Counted from the stretch's first letter, positions 8,499-20,818 are shown. The stretch: 64,000 bases of DNA from Mangrovitalea sediminis (GCF_002514725.1 NZ_NTLB01000001.1:682001-746000), one strand, 5' to 3'. The notes: generated by a model not told the origin, from the letters alone. Made by a program: numbers and translations.

Positions 8499-9662
8499 TT
8501 AACGGTCTTGCAAACAGGCGTAATCAATCAGTTGCCGCAGGAGCTGTAGGGCAGGATCAATCTGCGACAGCGCCAGGAACTCGTCCGGCTGGTGGGCCTG
8601 ATCGATACTTCCCGGCCCCATGACCAGGGTTTCCATGCCGAGCTGTTGCAGAAAGGGTGCCTCGGTGGCAAAACCGACCGCCTCGGCGGCATGCCCGGTC
8701 AACCGCTCGCAGACTCGCACCAGCTCGGCATCGGCCGGCGTTTCAAATGGTGGCACACCGGCGAAAAGCGGATTCAGCTCGAACTGCAATTCCCGCGCCT
8801 CAGCCACCGGCGCCAGCTTCTGGCGAATCGCTTCCCGCAAGCCATCCAGATCCATTCCGGGCAGCGGTCGCAGGTCGAAATGCAGTTCACACTCGCCACA
8901 GATGCGATTGGGATTGTCTCCCCCGTGAATATGCCCGAGATTGAGCGTCGGCACCGGAACCTGGAAGCCCGGGTTGCGATAGCGTTCCTGCCACTGTTTA
9001 CGCAAAGTCAGTATTTCACTGATGGCAGCGTGCATGCCCTCCAGGGCATTACGCCCCAGCGACGGGTCGGACGAATGACCGGATTGCCCCCTCAGGACCA
9101 GACGATCCATCATGATGCCCTTGTGCATGCGGATCGGACGCAGCTCGGTCGGTTCACCGATCACGGCAAACCGCGCCTTGGGCCGGCCTGCACGGGCCAG
9201 TGCCCGAGCACCTTCCATCGAACTTTCCTCGTCGGCCGTGGCCAGGATAATCAGCGGCTGGCGCAGGCGCTTGCCGACAAATTCGCGGGCTGCCGTAATG
9301 GCCAGCGGGAAAAAGCCCTTCATGTCGCAAGTACCGAGGCCGTACCAGCGGTCGTCCCGTTCGGTGAGCTGAAAGGGATCGCTGCCCCAGCGGGATTCGT
9401 CGAAGGGTACGGTGTCGGTATGACCGGACAGCACAAGGCCGCCTGGACCCTGGCCCAGGGTGGCGATCATATTGGATTTGCCTTTCAGGCCCGGGACCGG
9501 CATTACCTCGACGGTGAATCCCAGGTCCTCCAGCCAACCGGCCAGGATCGAGATCACACCTTCGTTGCTGTGATCCCACTTGGGCGAAGCGCTGCTGATG
9601 GAGGGCACAGCAATCAACTGCCCCAGCATATCGCGAATATGGGGTACGGGATCAGACATCAT
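8499..9662 (-). CDS. argE: N-acetylornithine deacetylase (M20 family)
   Basis: Hydrolyses N-acetylornithine to ornithine and acetate in the linear arginine pathway. The product is 387 aa (E. coli 383). M20 di-zinc motifs are in order: SGHTDTVPFD (His and catalytic Asp), TCDMKGF (bridging Asp), ADEESSME (catalytic Glu pair), GEPTELRP, and a C-terminal QAHQPDEF His. GGAGGG lies just upstream of the tandem ATGATG at 9662/9659. The open frame reaches 9674, but the ribosome site would then fall inside the gene. It forms an operon with argA downstream. Confidence 0.93.
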   Translation of the reverse strand: MMSDPVPHIRDMLGQLIAVPSISSASPKWDHSNEGVISILAGWLEDLGFTVEVMPVPGLKGKSNMIATLGQGPGGLVLSGHTDTVPFDESRWGSDPFQLTERDDRWYGLGTCDMKGFFPLAITAAREFVGKRLRQPLIILATADEESSMEGARALARAGRPKARFAVIGEPTELRPIRMHKGIMMDRLVLRGQSGHSSDPSLGRNALEGMHAAISEILTLRKQWQERYRNPGFQVPVPTLNLGHIHGGDNPNRICGECELHFDLRPLPGMDLDGLREAIRQKLAPVAEARELQFELNPLFAGVPPFETPADAELVRVCERLTGHAAEAVGFATEAPFLQQLGMETLVMGPGSIDQAHQPDEFLALSQIDPALQLLRQLIDYACLQDR

Positions 9663-9769
9663 TCCACCCTCCATCGAAAACAGGAACGCCGGCGTTCACC
9701 GGCCAACACATCGGCCCCGAAACCCGCCGGCGAAACTGGACGCCAAAAAGTAGCCTGACGTCTAGCGGC

Positions 9770-11296
<1,527 letters not shown>

Positions 11297-11580
11297 GACG
11301 CCCTATCCACTCCATCCTGTCCGGCACACTATACGCCAGACCTCCGATGCACCGCACCGACCCCAATTTCGATACAGGATCACCCGCTATTGACGGGTTT
11401 CCGGCCGACAGTCAAGAATTCGCTACAATGCCAGCAGACCTGGATCGGCATGCCGGAAAGATCACCCATCATGTCGGGCCCTTGAAGCCGCAACAAGGTT
11501 CCCCACGTAGAATAGACAAGGATGCAAAAGACTGGCGACTTATTCAGCCATTCATCAGGGTCCACAGACTGGAGGGAATC
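11297..11580. other. Divergent intergenic region
   Basis: 284 bp between the minus-strand membrane protein gene and the plus-strand PilZ gene. A good -10-like TACAAT is at 11424-11429 on the plus strand but has no matching -35. The frame of the PilZ gene is open through most of the interval but shows no domain. No palindrome stands out. Confidence 0.4.
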
Positions 11581-12045
11581 ATGAGCCCGCAGGAACGTGC
11601 CTTCATTCGACACCCCGTCGATATCCCCATCGAGGTCCGGCGGCAACGTGGTCGTCAGAGCCGTCACGGCTTGCGCAATCTCAGCGCCGGCGGTCTTGCC
11701 TTTTCGTCGAACCGCCCCCTGACCGTCGACGAGGATGTGGTTGTTCGCATCCACATCCCGGACCTGCTCAAGATCAAGGGCCGCGTCGTCTGGTGCGAAC
11801 CCAATGGGACCCACTACGAGGTCGGCCTTGCCTTTACGTCGCCGGCAGAGGCATACAAGGTCCGCATGGTTGAACAGATTTGCCGTATCGAGCAATATCG
11901 AAGAGATGTCCTTCGCCAGGAAGGCCGGGAACTCTCCAGCGAGGAGGCCGCTGCGGAGTGGATTACCCGTTTCGCGGATCGCTACGCGCAGGCTGGCTGG
12001 AACGAATCACTGGAGGAACCTCCTGCAACCCGTCCCAAATCCTGA
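11581..12045 (+). CDS. Single-domain PilZ protein
   Basis: A 154-aa cytosolic PilZ protein and likely c-di-GMP receptor. The N-terminus has R-A-F-I-R (RxxxR) and then RNLSAGGLAF, which supplies (D/N)xSxxG with Asn, so both ligand-binding motifs are intact. Downstream strands (VRIHIPDLLKIKGRVVWCE) complete the barrel and a helical tail follows. The ATG at 11581 is preceded by GGAGG at ideal distance. The frame is open back to 11347, but that extension has no ribosome site or recognisable sequence. It converges on argB with a gap of 6 bp. Confidence 0.88.
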   Translation: MSPQERAFIRHPVDIPIEVRRQRGRQSRHGLRNLSAGGLAFSSNRPLTVDEDVVVRIHIPDLLKIKGRVVWCEPNGTHYEVGLAFTSPAEAYKVRMVEQICRIEQYRRDVLRQEGRELSSEEAAAEWITRFADRYAQAGWNESLEEPPATRPKS

Positions 12046-12051
12046 ACCGGC

Positions 12052-13077
<1,026 letters not shown>

Positions 13078-13086
13078 TTACGGTAT

Positions 13087-15765
13087 TCAGAAGTTTAGTG
13101 GTATATCAGGCGCGACCCGCTGCAGCTGCTCCCGGAATATTGTCTTGATTCGCTCCAGTGCCTCTTCCGATTCCGCCTCGAAACGCAGTACCAGCACGGG
13201 CGTGGTGTTCGACGCCCGGCACAGCCCCCAGCCGTCGGGGTAATCCACCCGGATACCGTCGATAGTGCTGATACTCGCCTCGCCGAACTGTCCATCCTTC
13301 GCCAGTTTCTCGACGATAGCGAACTTGTTGTCCTCGCTGACCTCGACGTTCAGCTCCGGCGTACTGACGTCTTCCGGGAAATCGGCAAAGACATCATCGC
13401 TGGAGCGATCTTCCACACCGAGAATTTCCAGCAAGCGGGCAGCCGAGTAGAGACCGTCGTCAAAACCGAACCAGCGCTCGGCGAAGAAGATATGCCCACT
13501 CATTTCGCCGGCCAGCAAGGCGCCGGTTTCCTTCATCCGCGCCTTGATCAGGGAGTGGCCGGTCTTCCACATGACGGGACGCCCCCCGTACTCGTTGATC
13601 ACGCTGGCCAGTCGGCGTGAACACTTGACGTCGTAGATGATGTCCGCACCGGGGTTGCGCGACACCACATCCCGCGCAAACAACATCAGCAGCCGGTCGG
13701 GCCAGATGATCTTGCCTGTATTGGTGACCACTCCCAGGCGGTCGCCATCACCGTCGAAAGCCAACCCCAAATCGGCGCCTTCTTCCTGAACCTTGCTGAT
13801 CAGGTCCTTGAGATTGGCCGGCTTGCCAGGGTCTGGATGATGGTTCGGGAAGTCACCATCGACTTCGCAATACAAGGGCACCACATCGCAACCCAGCTCC
13901 TCGATCAACCTCGGACCCAGCTCGCCGGCGATGCCATTACCGGCATCGAGGACCACTTTAAGCGGAGCCGCCACGGCGATATCGTCAACGATGCGCGTCA
14001 GGTAAGCGGAACGCACATCTTCCGAACTACGCTGCCCCTGCCCCCGTGCAAAGTTGCTGCTGCGAATACGGGCAAGCAGCTTCTGGATATCCTCGCCGGA
14101 AAGCGTCTTGCCGCCGAGCATCATCTTAAGGCCGTTGTAGTTTGACGGGTTGTGACTGCCGGTGATCATAACGCCGGAGCCCGTCCCCAAATGATGGGTT
14201 GCAAAATACAGCACGGGCGTGGGCACCCGTCCGATATCAATCACATCGCAGCCGGTGGACAGGATGCCGCGCGCGACCGCCTCCGCGAGTCCTGGACTGG
14301 AATGCCGGCCGTCATAGCCGACACAGAGTGCCTTCTGACCAAGCGCTAGAGCCTCGCTGCCGAGCGACATACCGATTAGGCTTACGATCTCCGGCGTCAG
14401 GTTTTCACCAACGATACCCCGGATATCGTAAGCCCGGAAAATACCTGCAGGCACGTCCACCGACGGCACCTCGGCCACCTCCAGCCCATCGACGCCACCA
14501 AGACCGCCATGGCTACCCAGTCCCAGGACATCCTCGTCGCCGTCCAGCATATCGATGTCCAGCACGTTCTTGCTCTGGAACAGGGGCTCCTCATCTTCCA
14601 CCGCCGCCGCAGTGTCTGCCACAGGCGCCCTCGCGGGCTCAGGCGCGGCCGGTTTGCGCTTGGCCTCACGCAACGCGGTTTCCGCTTTGACAACGCGCTT
14701 GTCGACAGACTGCGCCAACCGGCCCAACGACTCGCCCAGCGCTGCCAGTATGCCCAGATTCAGTTTCGGAAGACGCACACGCTCCCCGGAAAAGGCCTTC
14801 TGTGCCCAGGTCGTCAGCGACACAACGTCCTGACGCAGTTGACGCTGGGCCGCGAGGAACAGAATCGCCACCCCAATCATGCCCAACAACGCAACGACCA
14901 GGACACTGCCCCATAAGACGCCGCTATTGAAATAAACGGCGTCACTACTCCCTGTCGGTGCATAGGCCAACTGCCAATGGGTGTTGGGCAGCGTCACCTT
15001 CGTTGTCGCCGCCGCCATGGCGTGAGCACTCCCCACGATGACCTGGGTGCTGCCATCGATCGACTGGGTCAACGACAGTTCGCCAGCCAGGGCTCCGGTG
15101 GATTGCAACGTCGGCTGCAACACCCGCGTGTCGAAAATCGCCAGCACAGTGCCTACGACAGCAAGATTCTTGGGGTCAATAACCGGTGCGGCAATCTGGA
15201 TGGCCCACTGCTTCTGATCGTCGAGGAAGGCGTCCGGCTGAGTCTGTTCGTTCCGCTCCGCTTTATGCAGCAAATCGAGACTGGCGAAGCTGAGAACATA
15301 GCCGCTATCCGTCTGCTGCGAGATCTGCCCGACGGGAAAAACGAACGCCTGTTGAGTTCCCGGCAGGCTGCCCGCAAAGGCCATGGCCAACCGGTCCCGC
15401 CGCGCGGAATCGTTCATGGCCTGGAGTACACCCGGCTCCGCGGCAAACCCCTTGACCATGTTCTGCAGCAATGCCACCCGCTGTTCAACGCGAGCCAGAG
15501 CGGCGTCGGCCTGCACTTTATTGTTGCGGGATTGCAGCGCCTGCTCACCGGGAGACAGCACCAACATCTTGACCGCCATCACGGAGAGCACGCCGACCAC
15601 CAGGACCACCAGGACCTGCCCCAGCAGAATCGAGGTCAAGCTCCCCTTACCGCCAGCAGGCGCCGCCTTCCCATTCCCGCCATTGGCTGGCTTTACAGCG
15701 GCCGGCGCCGGCTGCCCATTGGCCTCCGGAGCAGCGTCCGCCGACTTCTTTTTGCCAAATTTCAT
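13087..15765 (-). CDS. algC: Membrane-anchored phosphomannomutase/phosphoglucomutase
   Basis: An 892-aa protein, nearly twice the classical 463-aa AlgC. The N-terminus is cytoplasmic and Ala/Pro/Lys-rich. A transmembrane helix lies near 46-68, a periplasmic sensor-like domain near 75-285, and a second helix near 290-312. A linker leads to the alpha-D-phosphohexomutase domains from about 440. Catalytic TGSHNPSNYNG holds the phosphoserine near Ser537. DGDGDR near 670 binds Mg, GEMSGH recognises the sugar, and RASNTTPVLVLR is the phosphate-binding loop. It interconverts mannose/glucose 6- and 1-phosphates for exopolysaccharide and LPS precursors. ATG 15765 has AAGGGA upstream; a GTG precedes it by one codon. 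dut lies 66 bp upstream. Confidence 0.93.
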   Translation of the reverse strand: MKFGKKKSADAAPEANGQPAPAAVKPANGGNGKAAPAGGKGSLTSILLGQVLVVLVVGVLSVMAVKMLVLSPGEQALQSRNNKVQADAALARVEQRVALLQNMVKGFAAEPGVLQAMNDSARRDRLAMAFAGSLPGTQQAFVFPVGQISQQTDSGYVLSFASLDLLHKAERNEQTQPDAFLDDQKQWAIQIAAPVIDPKNLAVVGTVLAIFDTRVLQPTLQSTGALAGELSLTQSIDGSTQVIVGSAHAMAAATTKVTLPNTHWQLAYAPTGSSDAVYFNSGVLWGSVLVVALLGMIGVAILFLAAQRQLRQDVVSLTTWAQKAFSGERVRLPKLNLGILAALGESLGRLAQSVDKRVVKAETALREAKRKPAAPEPARAPVADTAAAVEDEEPLFQSKNVLDIDMLDGDEDVLGLGSHGGLGGVDGLEVAEVPSVDVPAGIFRAYDIRGIVGENLTPEIVSLIGMSLGSEALALGQKALCVGYDGRHSSPGLAEAVARGILSTGCDVIDIGRVPTPVLYFATHHLGTGSGVMITGSHNPSNYNGLKMMLGGKTLSGEDIQKLLARIRSSNFARGQGQRSSEDVRSAYLTRIVDDIAVAAPLKVVLDAGNGIAGELGPRLIEELGCDVVPLYCEVDGDFPNHHPDPGKPANLKDLISKVQEEGADLGLAFDGDGDRLGVVTNTGKIIWPDRLLMLFARDVVSRNPGADIIYDVKCSRRLASVINEYGGRPVMWKTGHSLIKARMKETGALLAGEMSGHIFFAERWFGFDDGLYSAARLLEILGVEDRSSDDVFADFPEDVSTPELNVEVSEDNKFAIVEKLAKDGQFGEASISTIDGIRVDYPDGWGLCRASNTTPVLVLRFEAESEEALERIKTIFREQLQRVAPDIPLNF

Positions 15766-15831
15766 CACATCATCCCTTATTGATGAGTGCGCATGGAGTT
15801 ACCAGTATAGAACGTCTCTACAGGATGGTTA

Positions 15832-16293
15832 TCAGTGCCGTCCCGTGGAGCCAAAGCCCCCGTCGGCACGATCAGTTTCCGCAAAAGCGTCAACGATCTC
15901 GAAGTCGGCCTGCACCACCGGCACCAACACCATCTGGGCAATCCGCTCGCCAGGGTTGATGGTGAAAGTCGTATGGCCCCGGTTCCAGCAGGACACCATC
16001 AGCTCGCCCTGATAATCGGAATCGATCAACCCCACCAGGTTACCCAGCACGATACCGTGCTTGTGCCCCAAACCCGAACGCGGCAGGATCATGGCCGCCA
16101 GCCCGGGATCGGCGATATGAATCGCCAATCCGGTCGGAATCAGTTTTGTCTGGCCCGGCTCCAGGACCAGCGCCTGATCCAGGCAGGCCCGCAGATCGAG
16201 GCCAGCAGAACCGGCAGTGGCATATTCCGGCATGGGGATATCGCGACCCAGCAGTGGATTGACGATACGAACCTGGAAGGTCTGTCGACTCAT
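15832..16293 (-). CDS. dut: dUTP diphosphatase
   Basis: Hydrolyses dUTP to dUMP and PPi, keeping uracil out of DNA and feeding dTMP synthesis. The product is 153 aa and the family's five motifs are present: [47 protein letters not shown] and the C-terminal [10 protein letters not shown] arm. A homotrimer is expected. AGGAG lies about 9 nt before the ATG at 16293. It sits between coaBC (74 bp upstream) and algC, a conserved order. Confidence 0.97.
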   Translation of the reverse strand: MSRQTFQVRIVNPLLGRDIPMPEYATAGSAGLDLRACLDQALVLEPGQTKLIPTGLAIHIADPGLAAMILPRSGLGHKHGIVLGNLVGLIDSDYQGELMVSCWNRGHTTFTINPGERIAQMVLVPVVQADFEIVDAFAETDRADGGFGSTGRH

Positions 16294-16367
16294 GAAATGC
16301 TGCTCTCCTTTCTGTCCCTTTCAGCGGGGATCTTGAAACCGGGCCGCCGCATCGGCGTGGCCCGCAG

Positions 16368-17564
16368 TTAGGGTTTTGCCTGGTATCGCGCCATGATGGA
16401 TTCCAGCAGTTGCTCGGCAAGCTGCGTCTTGGCGCTCATCGGGAACTGCTGCTGGCCGCCGTCCCAGATGACAGTGACCGCATTGACATCGCTGTTGAAG
16501 CCAATACGCTGATCGGAAACGTCATTGGCGACAATCATATCCAGCTTCTTACGGGTCAGTTTGTCCCGCGCATAGTGCTCGACGTCGTGGGTTTCAGCCG
16601 CGAATCCGACAGTAAAGGGCGGCGACGGCAGGGCCGCTACCGAGCTCAGGATATCCGGGTTACGTGTCAGCTCGATGGTCATGCGATCACGGGACTTCTT
16701 GATTTTCTGCGCCGCCGGATCGATCACACGATAGTCCGCCACCGCAGCCGCAGCCACGAACAGGTCGCCCCCATCGGCAACGGCAGCATGAACGGCTTCA
16801 TACATCTGCTCGGCACTTTCCACACTGACCCGGTCGACGCCAGCCGGCACCGGTAGACCGACAGGACCGCTGACCAGGGTAACCCGTGCACCCGCATCAG
16901 CGGCGGCGCGGGCCAGTGCGTATCCCATTTTGCCGGAACTGTGGTTGCTGATATAGCGCACCGGATCGATAGATTCCCGCGTCGGCCCGGCGGTGATCAC
17001 CCAATGCATACCAGCCAGGGGGCGCTCCCAAAATCCCGCCACCCGCTCCGCCAATTCGGCGGCTTCCAGCATCCGTCCAAGCCCGACATCACCGCAGGCC
17101 TGATCGCCAGCGGCAGGCCCCCAGACATGGATCTGGGCATCCTGCGACAGGCGGTCCAGGTTGGCCTGGGTTCGGGCATTGCTCCACATGGCCTGATTCA
17201 TCGCAGGCGCCAGGGCGATCGGCGCCGTCGTCGCCAGGCAGAGTGTACTCAGGAGGTCATCAGCCATCCCCGCATTTAGCCTGGCCATAAAATCCGCTGA
17301 AGCGGGCGCGATCAGGACGAGATCAGCCCAGCGCGCCAGCTCGATATGCCCCATACCGGCTTCCGCCTCTGGATCGAGCAGGCTGTCACGCACCGGCGAC
17401 CCCGTCAGTGCCTGGAACGTCAAAGGCGTCACAAAGGCCTTGGCACCTTCCGTCATGACGACGATCACCCTATGCCCCTGCTTCCCCAGCAGGCGCACCA
17501 GCTCGGCACTTTTATAAGCAGCAATACCACCAGTGACGCCTACCAGAATTTGTCGAGAAGCCAT
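16368..17564 (-). CDS. coaBC: Bifunctional phosphopantothenoylcysteine decarboxylase / synthetase
   Basis: Makes 4'-phosphopantothenoylcysteine and then decarboxylates it, two steps of coenzyme A synthesis. The product is 398 aa. The N-terminal FMN-binding CoaC half has VGVTGGIAAYKS, GHIELARWAD (active-site His), PAMNQAMW (Asn) and ACGDVGLGRM (catalytic Cys). The C-terminal CoaB half has GPTRESIDPVRYISNHSSGKMG and KKSRDRMTIEL. The first of these is quoted as GPTRESIDPV and SNHSSGKMG. AGGAG precedes the ATG at 17564. The frame is open to 17780 but that part overlaps the divergent radC start region. Confidence 0.96.
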   Translation of the reverse strand: MASRQILVGVTGGIAAYKSAELVRLLGKQGHRVIVVMTEGAKAFVTPLTFQALTGSPVRDSLLDPEAEAGMGHIELARWADLVLIAPASADFMARLNAGMADDLLSTLCLATTAPIALAPAMNQAMWSNARTQANLDRLSQDAQIHVWGPAAGDQACGDVGLGRMLEAAELAERVAGFWERPLAGMHWVITAGPTRESIDPVRYISNHSSGKMGYALARAAADAGARVTLVSGPVGLPVPAGVDRVSVESAEQMYEAVHAAVADGGDLFVAAAAVADYRVIDPAAQKIKKSRDRMTIELTRNPDILSSVAALPSPPFTVGFAAETHDVEHYARDKLTRKKLDMIVANDVSDQRIGFNSDVNAVTVIWDGGQQQFPMSAKTQLAEQLLESIMARYQAKP

Positions 17565-17711
17565 GGATACTCCTGTTTCGCGGCGCAAGACCCGCCCATA
17601 TCGTGCATAGCGTCTTACGATACCATCTGCACAGGCCACGGAGAATTCCGTTAGAATGCCGTCGTCAATGGAAGACCCCGGCCACCCGGAAACCACCAAG
17701 AGAATGGAAGC

Positions 17712-18386
17712 ATGTCCCTCAAATCCCTGCCGACGGCAGAGCGCCCCCGCGAAAAGCTGCTGGCCTTTGGTGCCGGCCACCTCAGTGACGCCGAATTACT
17801 GGCGATATTCCTCCGCACCGGTACCCGCGAGAGGCCCGTACTGGAGCTGTCACGCCACCTGCTCGAACAGTTCGGCGGCCTGCGCAGTCTGGCTGGCGCA
17901 TCGGCGACCGCCTTCTGCCGCATCAACGGGCTGGGCACAGCCAAATTTGCCCAGTTACAGGCAGCCATGGAAATGGCGAGGCGAGTCCTCGACGAACCCA
18001 TGCGCACCGGCGATCCCCTCACGTCTCCCGAGGAAACCCGGCGTTACCTGAAGCTGCGCCTGGTAACCCGTCAGCACGAAGTCTTCGCCTGCCTGTTCCT
18101 GGACAACCGGCACCGGGTCATCCGTTACGAAGAGCTTTTCCAGGGCACCATAGACGGAGCGGCCGTCTATCCGAGGGAGGTGGTCAGGCGCGCGCTGGAC
18201 TATAATGCCGCTGCGGTGATTCTGGCCCACAATCACCCCTCAGGTGAAGCCGAGCCAAGCAGCGCCGACATCAACCTTACCGGCCGACTCAAGGATGCCC
18301 TGGCGTTGATCGACGTGCGAGTGCTCGATCACATGATCGTCGGCCACGAAAGCGTCGTATCGCTGGCTGAACGCGGCCTTTGCTGA
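17712..18386 (+). CDS. radC: RadC family JAB/MPN protein
   Basis: A 224-aa RadC/YicR-type protein. The N-terminal helix-hairpin-helix region is about 1-95 ([22 protein letters not shown], abbreviated [10 protein letters not shown]). A JAB domain follows with the JAMM zinc motif [15 protein letters not shown] and an upstream [11 protein letters not shown]. The biochemical function is unsettled; the name is historical and RecA-linked repair is not proven. It is divergent from coaBC with 147 bp between starts, and is followed by the rpmB promoter. Confidence 0.93.
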   Translation: MSLKSLPTAERPREKLLAFGAGHLSDAELLAIFLRTGTRERPVLELSRHLLEQFGGLRSLAGASATAFCRINGLGTAKFAQLQAAMEMARRVLDEPMRTGDPLTSPEETRRYLKLRLVTRQHEVFACLFLDNRHRVIRYEELFQGTIDGAAVYPREVVRRALDYNAAAVILAHNHPSGEAEPSSADINLTGRLKDALALIDVRVLDHMIVGHESVVSLAERGLC

Positions 18387-18421
18387 AACACGACGATCCT
18401 GTTCAATCCTGCATCAATTCT

Positions 18422-18450
18422 TTGCCTTTACCCTGGCATTCTGGTATAAA
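18422..18450 (+). promoter_or_regulatory. Sigma-70 promoter of rpmB-rpmG
   Basis: -35 TTGCCT (18422-18427), a 17-bp spacer and -10 TATAAA (18445-18450). It lies about 100 bp before rpmB, in the right place for a constitutive ribosomal-protein operon. Confidence 0.7.
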
Positions 18451-18552
18451 GGCGGGCCTTTCGGAGGCGTCTGGCAGGTAGGCAAGGTAAGCCAGCGGCA
18501 CGATAAACGCATTCATATTTTAGAGAACCAACGCCCAGGTTGGAGGCAAGGT

Positions 18553-18789
18553 ATGTCCCGAGTCTGTCAGGTAACCGGCAAGCGTCCGATTACCGGTAAT
18601 AATGTATCCCACGCGATGAACCACACAAAGCGTCGCTTTCTGCCGAACCTGCAAACGCACCGTTTCTGGGTGGAAAGTGAAAAGCGCTTCGTAAAACTGC
18701 GCGTTTCTGCCAAAGGCATGCGCATCATCGACAAGAAAGGCATCGATTCCGTTCTGGCGGATATGCGTGCCCGCGGCGAGAAATTCTAA
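18553..18789 (+). CDS. rpmB: 50S ribosomal protein L28
   Basis: A 78-aa basic protein, the standard bL28 length. It starts [12 protein letters not shown] and contains [18 protein letters not shown] and [13 protein letters not shown]. It is part of the large ribosomal subunit. GGAGG lies about 8 nt before the ATG. rpmG follows 11 bp downstream. Confidence 0.98.
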   Translation: MSRVCQVTGKRPITGNNVSHAMNHTKRRFLPNLQTHRFWVESEKRFVKLRVSAKGMRIIDKKGIDSVLADMRARGEKF

Positions 18790-18800
18790 GGAGCCCGATC

Positions 18801-18956
18801 ATGCGCGAGAAAATCAAACTGGTATCCAGTGCCAACACAGGGCACTTCTACACCACGATGAAGAACAAGCGTAACACCCCGGAAAAAGTCGAAATGAAGA
18901 AGTACGACCCGGTGGTTCGCAAGCACGTGGTTTACAAGGAAGCCAAGATCAAGTAA
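18801..18956 (+). CDS. rpmG: 50S ribosomal protein L33
   Basis: A 51-aa gene: [17 protein letters not shown], then [20 protein letters not shown] and a KEAKIK end, the classic bL33 sequence. It has no Cys, so it is the zinc-independent form. AAGGAG from the end of rpmB serves as ribosome site. It shares the rpmB transcript and is closed by a terminator. Confidence 0.98.
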   Translation: MREKIKLVSSANTGHFYTTMKNKRNTPEKVEMKKYDPVVRKHVVYKEAKIK

Positions 18957-18971
18957 TTCCTGGCCTCCCCG

Positions 18972-19026
18972 AAACCGGCGCAGCCGGCCCGTCAATAAGA
19001 CGAGCTCGGCACCGCCGGTTTTTTTT
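18972..19026 (+). terminator. Terminator of rpmB-rpmG
   Basis: A 9-bp stem (AAACCGGCG / CGCCGGTTT) with a 32-nt loop is followed by a T run. It is 15 bp after rpmG. Confidence 0.75.
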
Positions 19027-19076
19027 CGCACTGAAAACCTTCTTACGCGTTCACTACAACGACGCCCCGGCAGCAT

Positions 19077-19931
19077 TCAGGAAACGTACCCCTCCGGTAG
19101 CGCGATATCCATCGCGATCGGCAAGTGGTCCGATACCGGATAACTGATAACCCGAGCTTCGCGAATTTCCAGGGAGGGGCTGACCAGAATATGGTCCAGT
19201 GCTTTCTCGGGTCGCCAACTGGGAAAACTGTGAGCCGACGCCGGCAGGGGCACCAGGTCGGTCTGCTTCAGCGGCGTCTGTGTCAGCAACCGCTCGGCAT
19301 GCGCATTCATATCCCCCATCAGAACCACATGGCGATAATCCGCGATCAGTTCCCGCACGAACCCTAGCTGCCGCTGCTGCGCCGCCGCACCCAACGACAG
19401 GTGTAGAATCACCAGAACCAACGGATCTTTCGGCGAACCATAGCGGGCCACAATGGCACCTCGCCCGGGAATCAGGCCCGGGAGGCGGTACTCTTCCACA
19501 TCCAAAGGCCGAAAGCGGCTCAACAGGCCGTTGCTGTGCTGAGCGATGCGCCCGAGATTACGGTTGAGCTGCTGATACCAATAGGGGAAACCGCCAGCCT
19601 CCGCCAGATACTGTACCTGGTTGACATAACCGCTGCGTAGACTGCCGCCATCACACTCCTGCAAAGCCACGACATCATAGTTCCGCAGGAGTTGCGCAAT
19701 CTTATCCAGGTTTTCGCTACGCCCGCGGTGAGGCAGCACGTGCTGCCAGCTGCGCGTGAAGTAATGATGATAGGACGAAGTGGAGATACCGACCTGTATG
19801 TTGTAGGTCAGAAGACGGATATGCCGGTGAGCTTCAAAATGAGGTACATGTTCGAACCCCGAGCAGGCACCACGGGGCACATGCTCGCGTCCAAGCCAGA
19901 CATTCAAGCGATTGCGTAACTTATCGTACAT
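19077..19931 (-). CDS. Endonuclease/exonuclease/phosphatase family hydrolase
   Basis: A 284-aa member of the Mg-dependent EEP superfamily (DNase I / exonuclease III fold). Motifs: LLTYNIQVG, VALQECDGG (catalytic Glu), VLMGDMNAH (Asp/Asn), DHILVS and VSDHLPIAMDI (catalytic His). No signal peptide is visible. A gene of this family sits in the same place next to dsbA in Pseudomonas, as I recall. The substrate (DNA, RNA or phospholipid) cannot be told from sequence. Confidence 0.88.
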   Translation of the reverse strand: MYDKLRNRLNVWLGREHVPRGACSGFEHVPHFEAHRHIRLLTYNIQVGISTSSYHHYFTRSWQHVLPHRGRSENLDKIAQLLRNYDVVALQECDGGSLRSGYVNQVQYLAEAGGFPYWYQQLNRNLGRIAQHSNGLLSRFRPLDVEEYRLPGLIPGRGAIVARYGSPKDPLVLVILHLSLGAAAQQRQLGFVRELIADYRHVVLMGDMNAHAERLLTQTPLKQTDLVPLPASAHSFPSWRPEKALDHILVSPSLEIREARVISYPVSDHLPIAMDIALPEGYVS

Positions 19932-19991
19932 CCACCACCTGCCCGACCGGGGCCGACACGACCCCGGTAACGAATCGACAGCCGGCTGCTG

Positions 19992-20636
19992 TTACTTGGA
20001 CTGCCGAGCTTCACGTTCCTTCTTGATCAGGAAATCCGCCACCTTCAGCATATTTTCCTGACTGCCGGCACTCTCGCCGGTGATCTTGTACTTGCCATCG
20101 ACCAGCAGGGTCGGCACGCCGGTAATCATGGCGCCGCGCACCTTGGAGGCCGCCTGCTGTACCTCGGCATTAACGCCAAAGCTTTCCCACGCCTGACGGA
20201 ATTTCTGTTCATCCACACCGTGCTGCGCAAAGAACTTGGCCAGGGAGTTCTCATCATCCAACGGCTCGTGATCGCGGGCAAGCGCATCGAACAGCACATC
20301 ATGCATCTTATCAAATACCCCCAGCGCCTTTTCCGTATAGAAGGCGTGGGCATGCACTGTCCAGGTCCGTCCCAAGGCGGCGGGCAACATCTGGAATTCC
20401 ACATCCGGGGGCAACGTTTTCACCCAAGCCTCAATCATCGGCCTGAAGTGGTAACAGTGAGGGCAGCCGTACCAAAAGACTTCTGTAACCACGATCTTGC
20501 TCTGATCCTGGACCGGTATCGGATAATCCAGCACCTCATATTGATCGCCGGCCTTATAGGGCGCGGCTGATTCAGCCTGCGCGGCGGCGGGCAACAACAG
20601 GGCGAACACCACCCCCAACAGCCAATGCTTTACCAT
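19992..20636 (-). CDS. dsbA: Thiol:disulfide interchange protein DsbA
   Basis: A periplasmic disulfide-bond donor, 214 aa. A Sec signal peptide of about 21 residues ends AAAQA. The mature thioredoxin fold carries WYGCPHCYHF with Cys58 and Cys61, the classic CPHC active site. The cis-Pro loop is ITGVPTLLVDGKY. GGAG precedes the ATG. It lies upstream of the endonuclease gene and downstream of cytochrome c4 on the same strand, with a terminator between c4 and dsbA. DsbA probably serves the Cys-containing exported proteins encoded here, including the sorted surface protein. Confidence 0.96.
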   Translation of the reverse strand: MVKHWLLGVVFALLLPAAAQAESAAPYKAGDQYEVLDYPIPVQDQSKIVVTEVFWYGCPHCYHFRPMIEAWVKTLPPDVEFQMLPAALGRTWTVHAHAFYTEKALGVFDKMHDVLFDALARDHEPLDDENSLAKFFAQHGVDEQKFRQAWESFGVNAEVQQAASKVRGAMITGVPTLLVDGKYKITGESAGSQENMLKVADFLIKKEREARQSK

Positions 20637-20772
20637 GCGATTCTCCGTTTTCCTGGTTCCGAGCCCCGCTTCGACGGGGTCTTCGCCTTACCTGGCCGGC
20701 ACACTTCGGTCACCCGGCTTCCCTCATCTCCGGCCACCGAACCTTGGACGGTCGGCAACACCGGCCTCTGAC

Positions 20773-20818
20773 AAAAAGGCCCCTCAAACCCGCCCACAAA
20801 AGGCTGGGAGGAGGGGCC
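20773..20818 (-). terminator. Terminator of cytochrome c4
   Basis: GGCCCCTC and GAGGGGCC form an 8-bp stem around a 25-nt loop. On the minus strand five T follow. It lies 67 bp after the cytochrome c4 stop. Confidence 0.75.
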
